In this document: piece after piece, positions 9,890 through 20,044 of the stretch | Layout of the letters: each line of letters begins with the position of its first letter | Numbering within the stretch: position 1 is the stretch's first letter | Origin: Seison nebaliae | Taxonomy: Eukaryota > Rotifera > Pararotatoria > Seisonacea > Seisonidae | Reading direction: 5' to 3' | NCBI GenBank assembly: GCA_023231475.1 | Contig: JALJEE010000307.1 | Location: forward strand, 1 to 24,121 | Length of the DNA stretch: 24,121 nt | The notes under the pieces: model-generated | Told to the model about the DNA's origin: nothing | Seen by the model: only the letters and a program-made list of their open reading frames with translations | The model's database searches: none | Program-made: the position numbers and the translations under genes

Positions 9890-12454
9890 TTATTTACCGA
9901 ATTTTGATTTTTTCCTTTTGAAATTGAATAAATTTTGGAAATAAATTGAAATTATATATAATAATTCAATTAAACTGATTAAACTAATACCGATACAGAA
10001 GCACATGGTACCTCCAATTAAAGGGAAAAGATTACTACTTGAAATGAGAATATGTTCTTCCAGTAACCGATGTTCAATCCTACTGAAATAGACAGAAATT
10101 TGATATTGATTTTCGCTTTAAAAAGAAAAATAAGATAATTCTCTTTCAACGAACGAAAGTAGAAACCTTAATTTCGTATTCATCGTTCCATTTGAAAAGG
10201 AATGAAATATATCATCATATAACGATAATTTTGAACTACTAATATCTTTAATGATGTAATCAGTTGAATGACATTTTCTTATACAAGATGGACATAATCT
10301 TTTTCGTTTTTCTTTTCTGAGAAATATATGATCCGAAACGAATAGACAATAAATATGGCGAATAGTTGAACAACTAGTATGATTGCCACTCCTTGAGAAT
10401 AATCGACATCCACACATTTTCTCCAATCTCCCTTCCATACATTCTTCGTAACAATTGGAAACTGTATAATTCTCTTGATTATTACATAAATCTGACTGAT
10501 CTACTAATTTCGTCTTTATATATTATTTTTAAAATTTTTTAATGAAATATTGATAAAAGAAACTTCGTCCATTTCTATGCGAATATTGTATCGGTAATTT
10601 TTCTTCAACACTAAACCTTTCAATTCCATCGACGGAATATCTTGAGGTGAATGAATATACAGACGAATGCCTGATATTAATATATTGTCATTGAATATAT
10701 CAGTCGAAGAACTATCTGTTTGTGAATCAACAAACCGAAGTTCAAAACCGAACAAAATTCCTGGTGACACTTGTTTCAATGGTATCGTTTGTACAGGTGT
10801 CAAATTCTTTTTGAGATCTAATTGATAACATAATCCATTAGAACTATAAACTTTGTTAAACATCTGAAATTTATAGAAAATGTTTAAATTAAGATATATA
10901 ATTTGAAAAATAACATTCTTCTTACAACGATGTTGGGAGAATGTACAATGAACAACATCATCATTCAAATTCCAACCTCTACTTTCTAGAATATTCATCA
11001 ATGAATAATCTTTTAGAAATGAAGAATTTTATATATTAAATTTATGGAAAGTGTTTCCAAACAAAATTTAACTTCGATCTTTACTATGATAAATATTGTC
11101 AATTTTATATTTTGTTGCAAGATCAGTAGCCCAACTTCGCCATAAATCATTTGTTAGTTGACGTATAGTAAAAACAGTATCTTTTTTCCATTGTGTAGAA
11201 TAGAAATCTACGAGAGATAATGTAACGTCGGTATTGATATTAATTGGATTATCGGGGAAATATTCGTTATATTTATCTATTAATATTTTCGATTGAGTTC
11301 CTAATGCATCCCAAATGTAATTTTCAGTTTCAACGTAAAATAAAGCAAAATAATCGATCATTTGTTTCATGTCAATCACCATCAATCGCTCAATTCGATA
11401 CATACCAGCAGACAACATAATTATCTGAAACGAACAAAGGAAATCTTGAATATCATAATAAAATGGTAAAGGAATTTCTTTTCCACCATATTTCTTTTCT
11501 ATTCTTTTCATAAACTTTTTCGTAGGAATTTCAAAAAGGTTCATTGTGTAATTCCTCCTTTTCGTACATCGATTTAAACGGAATTTTCGACGAAAATTAG
11601 AGGCAAATTGTCGAATATCTATATAGAGATTATTTGATAAATGTTCCATAATTTTTGAAAATAATTTATAATAATCGTTCGTTAATTGCATTGCAATATC
11701 ATCTTCCATAATCTCATCATATGTGATGGGAGAACGAAACTGATTATTTTCCGTTAAATTTAAATAATTTATTAAATTTGAAAATCGAAGTGTTGTTCTT
11801 GTTATGATCTGAAAACAATTGATACAATTTAATTTTTGGAGGATACGTGTGGAGAAATATGCGTAAATTGTTTGAATTCGATACCATTCAGAAATGGTCA
11901 CTCTAGTTGGAGGTAAGAATTCATCCGTATATCTATGACGTTCATTGATCTTTAGGAGAACATCATAATACAAATTAGAAATCACTTCACCTCTTGCATT
12001 CAAATTATTCATCTTCATATCGATTATGCTTTCTATAATTTTTATTAATCGACTTTCCGTTATATTATTATCATCGAATGATTTAAGTTTAAATTGATTT
12101 CCGCTACAGATGGTTATTGATGGAAATGGAACAAAATTATCGATGATCTTCTTTTCCATCATAACGGTCTTATGCATTCGATAGTCCTTTATATTTATTC
12201 GAATCATCCACATCATTAACGTTCCAGCTAATCGAATTAAGTCAAAGTCAAATTAATCAAATAAAATTTATCCAAATTAAACCCAATAAAGACGCTAAAA
12301 TCCAAAAAAATTTGTTTCTTTTATTTCTCGATAAGCTAATAGCAGCCACGCCATGACAAGTACTATTTTCAATTAATTTATCAAAATTCATTTTTTCCCA
12401 AATAAAAAAATTGAGAAAAATTAACTCATATGAAATTGGAGGGAAGAATTTCAT
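9890..12454 (-). CDS. DEG/ENaC sodium channel subunit, 6 exons
   Basis: Epithelial sodium channel / degenerin family, about 753 residues. Exons in coding order: 12454-12283, 12227-11073, 11009-10915, 10863-10564, 10513-10167, 10082-9890; all junctions keep frame. The N-terminal cytoplasmic HG gating motif is at residues 34-35 (NSTCHGVAAI). TM1 spans about residues 49-68 and is followed by FPSITICSGNQF, the typical post-TM1 segment. The ectodomain has the family Cys pattern: RGWNLNDDVVHCTFSQHRC, then SNGLCYQLD, RLYIHSPQDIP, and the Cys-rich NCYEECMEG...CGC and CPSCIRKC blocks. TM2 contains IGGTMCFCIGIS, with the G-x-S selectivity filter at 721-723. It is a plasma-membrane cation channel; the gating stimulus is unknown. 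The exon 5 donor could instead lie after 10155, adding four residues. The ectodomain insert in exon 2 is long, as in arthropod pickpocket-type subunits. The 51-nt third intron is stop-free and in frame. Confidence 0.93.
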
Positions 12455-12501
12455 TTAAATTATCATGAATTCAATTAATCATCAGAGATGTTGAGTAAAT
12501 A
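12455..12501 (-). promoter_or_regulatory. 47-bp gap with two minimal upstream ORFs
   Basis: Only 47 bp separate the ECHDC3 stop codon from the channel ATG on the same strand. Reading the minus strand, this gap contains ATGATTAATTGA and ATGATAATTTAA, two three-codon upstream ORFs, just before the channel start. There is no room for a separate core promoter outside the ECHDC3 3' coding end. Confidence 0.6.
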
Positions 12502-13335
12502 TTATTTGAATATTATCGGTTTCTTCTTCTTGAAAGAATTAATTCCTTCGACAGTTTCCTCAAACATTAAATTTTCCTTCATACCCTTCTTGGCATGTTC
12601 ATATGCTTCTTCAATTGTTGGTGCCGATATATGTCGATTTAACGATGACTTTGCATGAATGAGAACTCTTCGACTTTTTTTACTAATATCTCCAATAATT
12701 TCCAATGTTCTTTTTCGTGTTTCATGAAATATTTGTTCCTCTTTGTCCACTCGCACAATTTCACTTAACAATCCACATTTGTATGCTTCTTCTGCTGACA
12801 TTGATCGACCGGTGAATAAATACTTCGATAAACTTTTCATTTGTATTCGACGACTTAACGGAACTGATGGAGTCAAACAGAATAAACCAACGTTAATACC
12901 AGGAACAGAATATGTCGATGAAGAACTACCAATAGCGATGTCTGATGTTGATAATAATTGAGTACCGGCTGCGGCACAAATTCCCACAACTTCACAAATA
13001 ACAGGTAGTGGATGATATTGAATTTCTAACATCATTTTCACACAATCATCAATTACATTATTCGATTTTTGTTCATCGATTAATTCTTTTAAATCATGAC
13101 CAGCAGAAAAGACTTTACTTTCATCAGCTGTTATCAAAACCGTTTTAACTTTTTCATTCTTTTTACTCAATTCCAATGTAGTTCGAATATCATTAATTGT
13201 TTGATGAGTGAGAACGTTTCGTTTCTTATTATTCGTCAAAGTAATTTTTGCGCAATTTTCAATAATTTCATAACTTATTGTTCGAGTGATTGTTGATTTG
13301 GGAAGAGCTTTCAATAGACATCTCGTTTGAAACAT
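12502..13335 (-). CDS. ECHDC3: enoyl-CoA hydratase domain-containing protein 3, mitochondrial
   Basis: Intronless 277-residue crotonase-fold protein. Residues 1-20 are basic, hydroxylated and free of acidic residues, as expected for a mitochondrial targeting peptide. The two oxyanion-hole segments are FSAGHDLKEL (about 76-85) and CAAAGTQL (about 120-127). PGINVGLFCLTPSVPLSRR (about 145-163) is the ECHDC3 hallmark stretch. The two glutamates that activate water in true enoyl-CoA hydratases are not present there, as is known for ECHDC3, so classic hydratase activity is doubtful; the family is linked to fatty-acid metabolism. Length is close to vertebrate ECHDC3 (about 300). It sits head-to-head with the MSP-domain gene (14 bp between ATGs) and 47 bp upstream of the channel gene on the same strand. 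AATAAA on its strand near 12322-12317 lies inside channel exon 1. A 92-bp piece of it is copied at 9513-9604. Confidence 0.93.
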   Translation of the reverse strand: MFQTRCLLKALPKSTITRTISYEIIENCAKITLTNNKKRNVLTHQTINDIRTTLELSKKNEKVKTVLITADESKVFSAGHDLKELIDEQKSNNVIDDCVKMMLEIQYHPLPVICEVVGICAAAGTQLLSTSDIAIGSSSSTYSVPGINVGLFCLTPSVPLSRRIQMKSLSKYLFTGRSMSAEEAYKCGLLSEIVRVDKEEQIFHETRKRTLEIIGDISKKSRRVLIHAKSSLNRHISAPTIEEAYEHAKKGMKENLMFEETVEGINSFKKKKPIIFK

Positions 13336-13349
13336 TCTAATTAAGAGAT
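13336..13349. promoter_or_regulatory. 14-bp shared 5' gap of a divergent gene pair
   Basis: The ECHDC3 ATG (minus, 13335-13333) and the MSP-gene ATG (plus, 13350-13352) face away from each other across 14 bp. An in-frame TAA (13338-13340) lies just upstream of the MSP ATG, fixing it as the first Met unless a 5' exon exists. Any 5' UTR must therefore overlap the other gene's coding sequence. Confidence 0.75.
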
Positions 13350-14499
13350 ATGTCTGAAAAATTGGAGTATTTTAAGACTAAACATTACGTCAAATTATCG
13401 GAGGAAGCTCGGGAACTTAGAGAAGATCGAACTTCATGTGCAAGTGGCTCATCTAGAAGATCTAGTAGTAGGAACAGTAATGATGACGACGATGATATTC
13501 GTATAAAGAAAAGAGGAAAAGTAAAAATAAAAAATGTGAATGTTTGTCTCAATCCGAAATATTCGGTGAAACCGACACCCATAATGATTGATCTTCCTAT
13601 GGATCTACCAACTAAAACGGTCGTTCATCTTCATAACGATCGAGATTATATTATGACTTTTAAATTAACGACCAATATTGATTGTTATGATATTTTACCA
13701 GATGAAGGAATCACTGAACCGAAACATGGCGTCCTGATAGTTCTTCAATTAAGACCACTTTGTAAGACATATCTTAATCATAAATTGACGGTAGAAAGTA
13801 AATTTTTAGAGACGAATCTCCAAAAATATGGAATTATAGTTAAACCAAATAAATTAGAGACGACGGCCGATTATCCGATTGTGGTGAAAAATGTCCATCC
13901 AAAACAAAAAAAAAGAAATAAATATTTTTTGGAGAATACACTCGGTTGGTATGGAGTAACTGAGATTGCGGGAATCGTTCCATTTTACAAAGGTGCCAAA
14001 CAAATAAGAAAAGATATCATACCATCACACATTGATAGACCGTGTAAAGATGGTTATTTATATTATTTTTTACAAAAAATATTCTAATTTCTCATCTTTA
14101 GCTCACCGGACAAGTTATAGTAAAATTCTTAAAAATATTTTGTAAATTTCCTTTGTTATAGTCCGAAATGCAGTCGATTATATAATGGGTATCAAACATA
14201 ATATAATTTCATTCTTTCTTACCATTCTCTTTGGATTAATCGCCATTTTCTTCTTGATATTAATCTTGTATGGTATCGGCTATTTCATCTATTGGCTTTC
14301 TACCGTTATCGATTTTACACCATCTGCTAAAAATCCAGATACTCCTGTTCCACCTAAAGGTTGTCTATTTCCTTTTCGAATAGTAAGGAAAGTAAGAATG
14401 TTAGTAGAGAGTAAACATAACTATTCTTTAGGGAGAGTTGGGGAACTATTACGACAAAAACGATGTTTTGGCATCATTACTTATTTACATAAAGTATAA
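13350..14499 (+). CDS. MSP/VAP-like domain membrane protein, 3 exons
   Basis: About 349 residues from exons 13350-14043, 14102-14119 and 14162-14499. Residues 1-70 are charged and Ser-rich with a DDDDD run. Residues about 72-180 match the MSP-domain pattern: TKTVVHLHNDRDYIMTFKL, then YDILPDEGITEPKHGVLIVL, then LRPL, like VAP/MOSPD proteins that bridge ER membrane contacts. A basic KQKKRNKY segment follows. A long hydrophobic span (about 252-283) comes from exon 3, and a tail of about 65 residues with basic clusters ends the protein. Classical VAPs end shortly after their TM, so the extended tail is unusual. The key basic residues for FFAT-motif binding cannot be judged without alignment. The 18-nt middle exon is phase-compatible (1 in, 1 out) but skipping it also keeps frame (343 residues). 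The start is shared head-to-head with ECHDC3. A poly(A) signal AATAAA is at about 14590-14595. Confidence 0.8.
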
Positions 14500-15668
14500 T
14501 CTTACTTTAACACAATAATGAAAATCATTTTATTTCATCATCCAGAATAATTTTTTTTAAACCTAAATTTAAAAACAAAAATTTTAAATAATAAAATTTA
14601 AATAATAATAAAATACAAATTTAAATTTTGAAAAAAAATATAATATCGAACGATCAATAATTGATTGAAATTTCAATTTATAATTTTTATTATTCTCATA
14701 TCACATTTTCACTAATATATCTCTCGTATTATTATCATAGTCAAAAGATCATAATACTATACATAACCTCATATTATTCTCGCACAACATAATGTTAATG
14801 TGCAAACTTGAAATATCACAATAATTACGTGATATATATTGTAATGAAATCTATTTATGGACGTTGAAATCACAACACAATGTATGGAATTGATGTATGG
14901 AAAATACAGATGATATTAAGTCGTCCAACACCTTTCACCAGAGTCCTTATGCTTTCCATATCTGAACTGCTCCCCCATCGAATGAATATGATTGGAATAT
15001 CACCCTTATCATCGACATATTATGAAGGAGTAAATGAGTTTAATATTTCCTTATTTATTTTGGTTGATGGTGTCTATATCTCGGAATAATGTGACATGAA
15101 GATCATGTGTTTTGGGAGTAATATCACAGCATATTGAACTTGCACCTCATTATATATTGATAATAATGATTTTTTATTTCTATCATTTTTACGTTAAGTA
15201 ATTTGTAATTAAATCGGAAATAAATAGGAAAATAATTATTATCTCATCAAAAAGAATTATACATAATGATAATATAACATGATGAAAAATAGAAGTATGC
15301 ATTTCTAATTATCAACAGCATTCATTCTAATCTACCATCACATGAAATATCATAAAAAGATTAAAGAAATTATTAATTTTTTTCAAAGGAAGCAGAGATT
15401 TAATTAATTTCAAATTTTTAATCATATTTCTATTGAAGAATAAAATGTAAATGCATTTCGTCTGGAAACCAAGCTCAATTTAATAATTTTAAAAAATTTT
15501 TTAAATAAATTTTCAAATGACAAATTTTCTCCTATGAAATTCATCTACAATTCTTTTATTGTATGTTTGATGGATGAATTTTCGTAATTGATATTCGATA
15601 AGAATCATTAGCAGTTATTCGAGTACTTAAAAAAATTTTCATTCATTCATTTTAGAAGTGTTCAGAGA
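14500..15668. other. intergenic, no gene seen
   Basis: Very AT-rich. The 69-codon open frame at 14880-15089 shows no domain and no splice context, so I do not call it. Weak inverted similarity (GTGCAA-containing segments near 14800 and 15135) could mark a degraded small transposable element, but is below what I would assert. A CATTTTAG acceptor-like site at about 15655 could end a 5' UTR intron of the next gene. Confidence 0.5.
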
Positions 15669-17344
15669 ATGTTTAATTGGAAGTCGTTGTTCATCTGGAA
15701 AGCGATATTTGTCTTCGTTTTCCTCATAAGTGGATGTATCATTTGTAGCGTTATGGCAATTTTGACTCCATTATTTTACATTAATCGAAAATTCTATCGG
15801 AAAATATGTGGGAAATTAGCTATATTAATCTGGTGTCGTTTAGTATTTTCTTAAATGAGATTCATGTTTTTCTATTCGATCAATAGAATACACATTCTTA
15901 GCGCAATGGTGGTCGAGAGGTGAAATAGAACTATATTGTACGAAAGATGTATCGAAAATTTTGGGACATGAAAATTTGATTGTTGTCATGAATCACAAAT
16001 ATGACATCGATTGGTTGATGGGGTGGGTTCTGACTTTACAAGCTGGTGTTCTTCCTGTTCGTTTATTTTTCTTCTCAAGTTCTCTAAATGATAAATTTGT
16101 CAATAAATTTTTTGGAAATTATTTAGGGTTCGAAAATTATTGGAAAAGCATCATTAAAATTAGTTCCAGTTATGGGATGGATTTGGACGTTCTGTGAATC
16201 GATATTTTTGAAACGTCGTTGGAAAGAAGATCAACAAACACTTGAAAATAATTTGGAACAATTGAGTAATTATCCGAATGATTGTTACTATAATGTTCTT
16301 CTCTTTTGTGAGGGAACAAGATTTACTGATTCGAAACATATCGTGTCAGAAAAGAAAGCAGAAGAAAAAGGATTACAACCATTGAAACATCATCTCCAAC
16401 CACGACCGAGAGGCTTCTTTCTTCTAATGAATCAAGGAAAATCATTCAGTTTGAAATTTTCATTTTTTACTTATATAATTTCTTTTTAAAATTCAGTTCC
16501 AGTCATTTATGATTTAACAATTGGTCTCGATAGAAACCATGGGAAACATACGCTAATGTCAGTATTGGATGGTGATAAACATGTGGCGAAATTTCTAATT
16601 AGGTTTCTTCATAAAATTTTATTCAATTCAATTCTAATGAATTATTAGACGTATTCCAAGTACAAATATTCCAACAGAAGATATTGATGTTTTTACCGTT
16701 TGGCTGAATAATCTATATCAAGATAAAGTTTATCTTTTGAAACATTATAATTTTTAATTGGCTTTAGGATAAGATTTACGATCATTTCGATAGAACTGGA
16801 AACTTTCCCGATTCATTCAAAGATGAAGAATATCATCGTCATCAATTCAAACCGTCGAAAATTGATTTATATATTGAAATTTTTTGGGTATTATTATGTT
16901 TCATTCCAATTGTCTATTACCTCCTCACCATCAGCATGACATCTGGACAATTTATAACGATGATTTCCATTCTCATCATTTCTCTTATTTTCCGTTAATA
17001 TTTTCATTATCTTCTTTCATATATTTATATTCCACAAAGTGCAATACATGTTACATTCCTTGACATCTGTTACAAAGAAAGATTTGGGTACACTTTTCCC
17101 AAAAGATCAAAAAAGTTCCCAATCGAATGTGGTGGAGGGAGACTCGAATAAACAATCGGAGAAATATTCAAAAGAGATTCCTATTAGTGATAATAGCAGA
17201 AAGGCCTGGGGCGATTTAATTGGGAAGATTGAAGATGAAAAATCTGAAGTAGTTTCGGAAAAAAATTCTAAATATGATGATAAAGAAGAATCCGAAGAAG
17301 AAATCAAGAAAAATTTGAAGAAACGAACGATACGGAAAGAATAG
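15669..17344 (+). CDS. 1-acyl-glycerol-3-phosphate acyltransferase (AGPAT3/4/5-like), 7 exons
   Basis: Lysophosphatidic acid acyltransferase of ER-type membranes, which adds the sn-2 acyl chain to make phosphatidic acid. About 458 residues from exons 15669-15837, 15887-16056, 16127-16448, 16497-16602, 16649-16727, 16768-16993 and 17040-17344; introns are only 40-70 bp and all junctions keep frame. An N-terminal hydrophobic region (about 8-40) precedes QWWSRGEIELY. The catalytic NHX4D motif is NHKYDID at 92-98, and the acceptor-binding EGTR is at 175-178 in LFCEGTRFTDSKH. PRPRGFF and PVIYDLTIGL follow, as in human AGPAT3/4. The segment LYQDKDKIYDHFDRTGNFP also matches. Two or three C-terminal hydrophobic segments (about 315-365) lead to LTSVTKKDLG, equivalent to the family end. 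After that comes an extra highly charged tail of about 80 residues rich in Lys, Glu and Ser, not seen in vertebrate members. Poly(A) signal AATAAA at about 17452-17457. Confidence 0.93.
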
Positions 17345-18637
17345 AAATTATTCTTAAATTTCTCAATTTAAATCAATCGAACAAAATTATGACGAATAAT
17401 GTTTTGTTATAATAAGATAAAAAGTAAGTAATGTAAGTATAAGTAATTAATAATAAAAATAATTTGTTATTTCAATTTTCATAATTATTATTAAATAATC
17501 ATTACTCAATAGAAATAACAGAAGAAATCTGAAGGAAGTTCAATTTCAAAATAGTTCAGTTTATTGACATTGATATACTCTCATTCATAATCATTCTTAT
17601 TCATTTCTTTTTTATTTGGTTAAAACTATAAAATTTTCTTCAAAATTCATCTGGTAAGGACAAATGATTTCTATAACAAATGCTAACAATGTAAGTTTAA
17701 AATATTAAGAACAACATCAAAATGAGGATTACTGACTTTTCCTCATCCTTTACAGAATTTTACTAAAAAATGTAATGAAAAGGTGAGTTTCTTCATCTCA
17801 AAAAGAAAAAACGGTCGTTTGATCTTCCACTGTTTCCATTATGGAAAATACCTCACCGAGTATTCCAATATGGATTTTGTTTGCCTAATTGTCTATTAAA
17901 TGGAAATTTCCTCATCAGATATTTTTTATTATTGGCATTTTCCCTCTAATAATTATAGTGCATCATAATAATAAAATAAATTAAATGGAAAATATTCTCA
18001 TCATAAAAAGAATAGAGTCCATAAATTTCCGTTATAGAAAATATCGACTGAAGAAAAGTCCATGTTGGAAATATGGGTGAGGAAACTATTCAAAAAAAAA
18101 ATACAAAAAGAGGAAATTACCGGTGTACTAGTTTTGTTGGAAAATTGTGAATAGACCGAGAAAAAAACTGACAACTGGCGATAAGAATGATTGATAAGAG
18201 TGATAATTATACATTATAATAATTTCATTATATTAAATATAACACTCTTATCGATATTGATATAATATAAAATAATTATATTTATTGTTATAACGACATA
18301 GTTCATAAATGTCCTTATGATCAGAAAATATATTAGAAGGTGTACGTGTACAACTGAATGGAACATACATCGAATCGAAAGAAACCTGACATCACTAGTC
18401 CCTTTATTTGTTATGAAAGAGAAAGTATAGATAAATAGATATTATCTGAAAGTGAAAGAAATAAAATTATAGTTACTGGAAACTAGAAAATTGAGGCGTT
18501 CGGTTCATAGAATAATTGTTGATAATAATTAAGAAGATAATCAAAATAATATTAAATAAATGGAATAGATATTATGATTTGCGCCAAATAGAGGACGAAA
18601 TAATTTCCACTTTTTCACCTATTTTCTTCCCACCAAA
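17345..18637. other. intergenic; possible tiny spliced gene
   Basis: AT-rich and without a long open frame. It holds good splice-like signals: GTAAGT at 17691, CTTTACAG ending at 17755, GTGAGT at 17783 and CTCATCAG ending at 17918. These could join a short membrane peptide (reported as a finding). An inverted repeat pairs 18191-18202 with 18243-18254 (11 of 12 bases). Confidence 0.45.
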
Positions 18638-19498
18638 ATGGCATTGCTCTTATTCTATTTAGTTCTGATACTGCCCCAATTTGTTGTATTAAACAGAAAC
18701 GGTTTTCTATTCTTTCACTTAAATAATTCTCTCGATTTTTCCCAACAATTTATCAAAATGTTCTTATCTCTCCGTCGTACATCATGATAAATTTTAACAG
18801 AAAATTTCGAGGTTTTCAAGAATAAACCGAAAAATTTTTGAATTTAACAATGAAATGAGATGCGTTTTAGAAAAATTGTGGGAGAAATCCTGAGAATTAT
18901 TTCGATAAACTAAATGTTTAATAATAATTTTAATTTTCAGTTGCCGGTTAATTGTGGTATGTTGATTTATGTTTAACGTTCTATTTATTTCTTCCAAGAT
19001 TTTATCATATTACCACAAAGTCAAGAAGTGATTGTAGCACCACAAGTTGGTAATGAAATTGTGTGTGGAACAACTGGAACGAATAAATCGATTACTTGGA
19101 AAGCGTTTCTTTACGATCATTTAAATGTTCATTTAATTATTCTTTTCTATCAATTCAAATTTGAATTTTAGGGAAAAGGTATTGATGTGAAGAAAATGGA
19201 CTTTATTGAACAATTCACCGAGGACAATGTGAGTACATTGAAATTTTACTTTCATCCTGATAATACCGGTATCTACGAATGTACGATTGACAACGAGAAA
19301 ATATTTAGATTTCTTGTAAATTTCAAAAATTCCGGGAAAGAGTTGACGATGCCACCCGAAATAATGGTGACGACCCAAAAGAATAGTGTCACAGAATTGA
19401 TTACCACTGAATATGAATTAACTGGCAATTTTTCCACCATCAACAAATATGACAAATATTTCATTGTTTTCATCATTTTTTTCAATTTCTTTCATTAA
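18638..19498 (+). CDS. small Ig-domain surface or secreted protein, copy 1
   Basis: About 172 residues from exons 18638-18685, 18941-18956, 18999-19126 and 19172-19498. Exon 1 encodes a signal peptide (MALLLFYLVLILPQFV). The mature part is a single Ig-like domain: Cys44 in EIVCGT, Trp55 in SITWKA eleven residues later, STLKFYF, then DNTGIYEC with the second Cys at 101. A 57-residue Cys-Cys distance is normal for Ig folds. The C-terminus is a Thr/Ser-rich stem ending in the hydrophobic YFIVFIIFFNFF, which looks like a GPI-anchor signal or short membrane anchor. The exon 3 boundaries have the same phases (1 and 0) as in the copy at 21281-22025, supporting common origin. The first intron (254 bp) and the 16-nt exon 2 are the weakest parts, and another exon may be missed there. 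Function unknown; recognition or adhesion is a reasonable inference. Confidence 0.66.
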
Positions 19499-20044
19499 CG
19501 ACCACGAAATAATAAGAATAATTTTTTTTAAAGATGGTGAATTAATTTTTATTAATTTTGAAAAGCATTTTTGGAGATGGAGAGAAAAGTTAAGTTTCCT
19601 GTAAATGCATTTGAAAGTTATTTGAAAAAAGAGAAGTCAAATAGAAGTAAGTTAATACAGTTCGAGTGTTTGAATATATTATTTGAAATGTTTTCATTAG
19701 TGATAATTCTTTAAAGTGACAGATTCATATTTGAGAAAGATGTGGAGAAGAAAGTGGTCAAGATGATAAATAAACACATAAGTTGTACTTTATGACCGTG
19801 TACTTTATCATCTAATGGGAACATTCAATTTGTATATCATTAAATAACCAGCAACACATTAATATTAAATTTATGCAGATATGTAACTGTTAGGTGACTT
19901 CCTCATAATTTTTTATTAATTCAATGATCATGTTTATAGGATAGTTGATGAAGTGGTACTTATCTATTTAAATTCGTCCACATCAACTATCTTACATCAG
20001 ATTATTTTTGCTGAGATCTTCGATTTACTACACAATTCTTTGTT
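19499..20044. other. intergenic, Maf upstream region
   Basis: No exon was recognised. Two perfect inverted repeats occur: AGATGATAAA (19761-19770) with TTTATCATCT (19804-19813), and GATAGTTGATG (19940-19950) with CATCAACTATC (19981-19991). The second encloses the presumed Maf TATA element. Confidence 0.55.
19940..20016 (+). promoter_or_regulatory. Maf promoter: TATA-like box, initiator, half-MARE
   Basis: TATTTAAA near 19965 is followed about 30 bp later by CATCAGA (19995-20001), an arthropod-like initiator. TGCTGAG at 20009-20015, preceded by an AT-rich run (ATTATTTT), matches the extended Maf half-site, an AT-rich flank plus TGCTGA. It lies about 30 nt before the Maf ATG, probably in the 5' UTR, and may allow self-regulation. 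The 11-bp inverted repeat 19940-19950 / 19981-19991 flanks the TATA-like box. Confidence 0.42.

Noticed and set aside
11821-11860. Possible extra intron in channel exon 2 (TTTTCAG-like acceptor)
   Set aside because: Removing it shifts the frame away from the conserved downstream ectodomain; reading through is consistent.
12743-13296. Plus-strand open frames inside ECHDC3
   Set aside because: Antisense shadows of a clearly conserved gene.
13385-13582. Minus-strand frame opposite the MSP-gene N-terminus
   Set aside because: Mirror of the Ser- and Asp-rich sense segment; no homology.
14880-15089. 69-codon frame in the 14.5-15.7 kb spacer
   Set aside because: No recognisable domain, no promoter or splice signal that ties it to a neighbour; could be chance.
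19133-19485. Minus-strand frames opposite the first Ig-domain gene
   Set aside because: The sense strand carries the Ig pattern, splice sites and signal peptide; the antisense frames have none of these.
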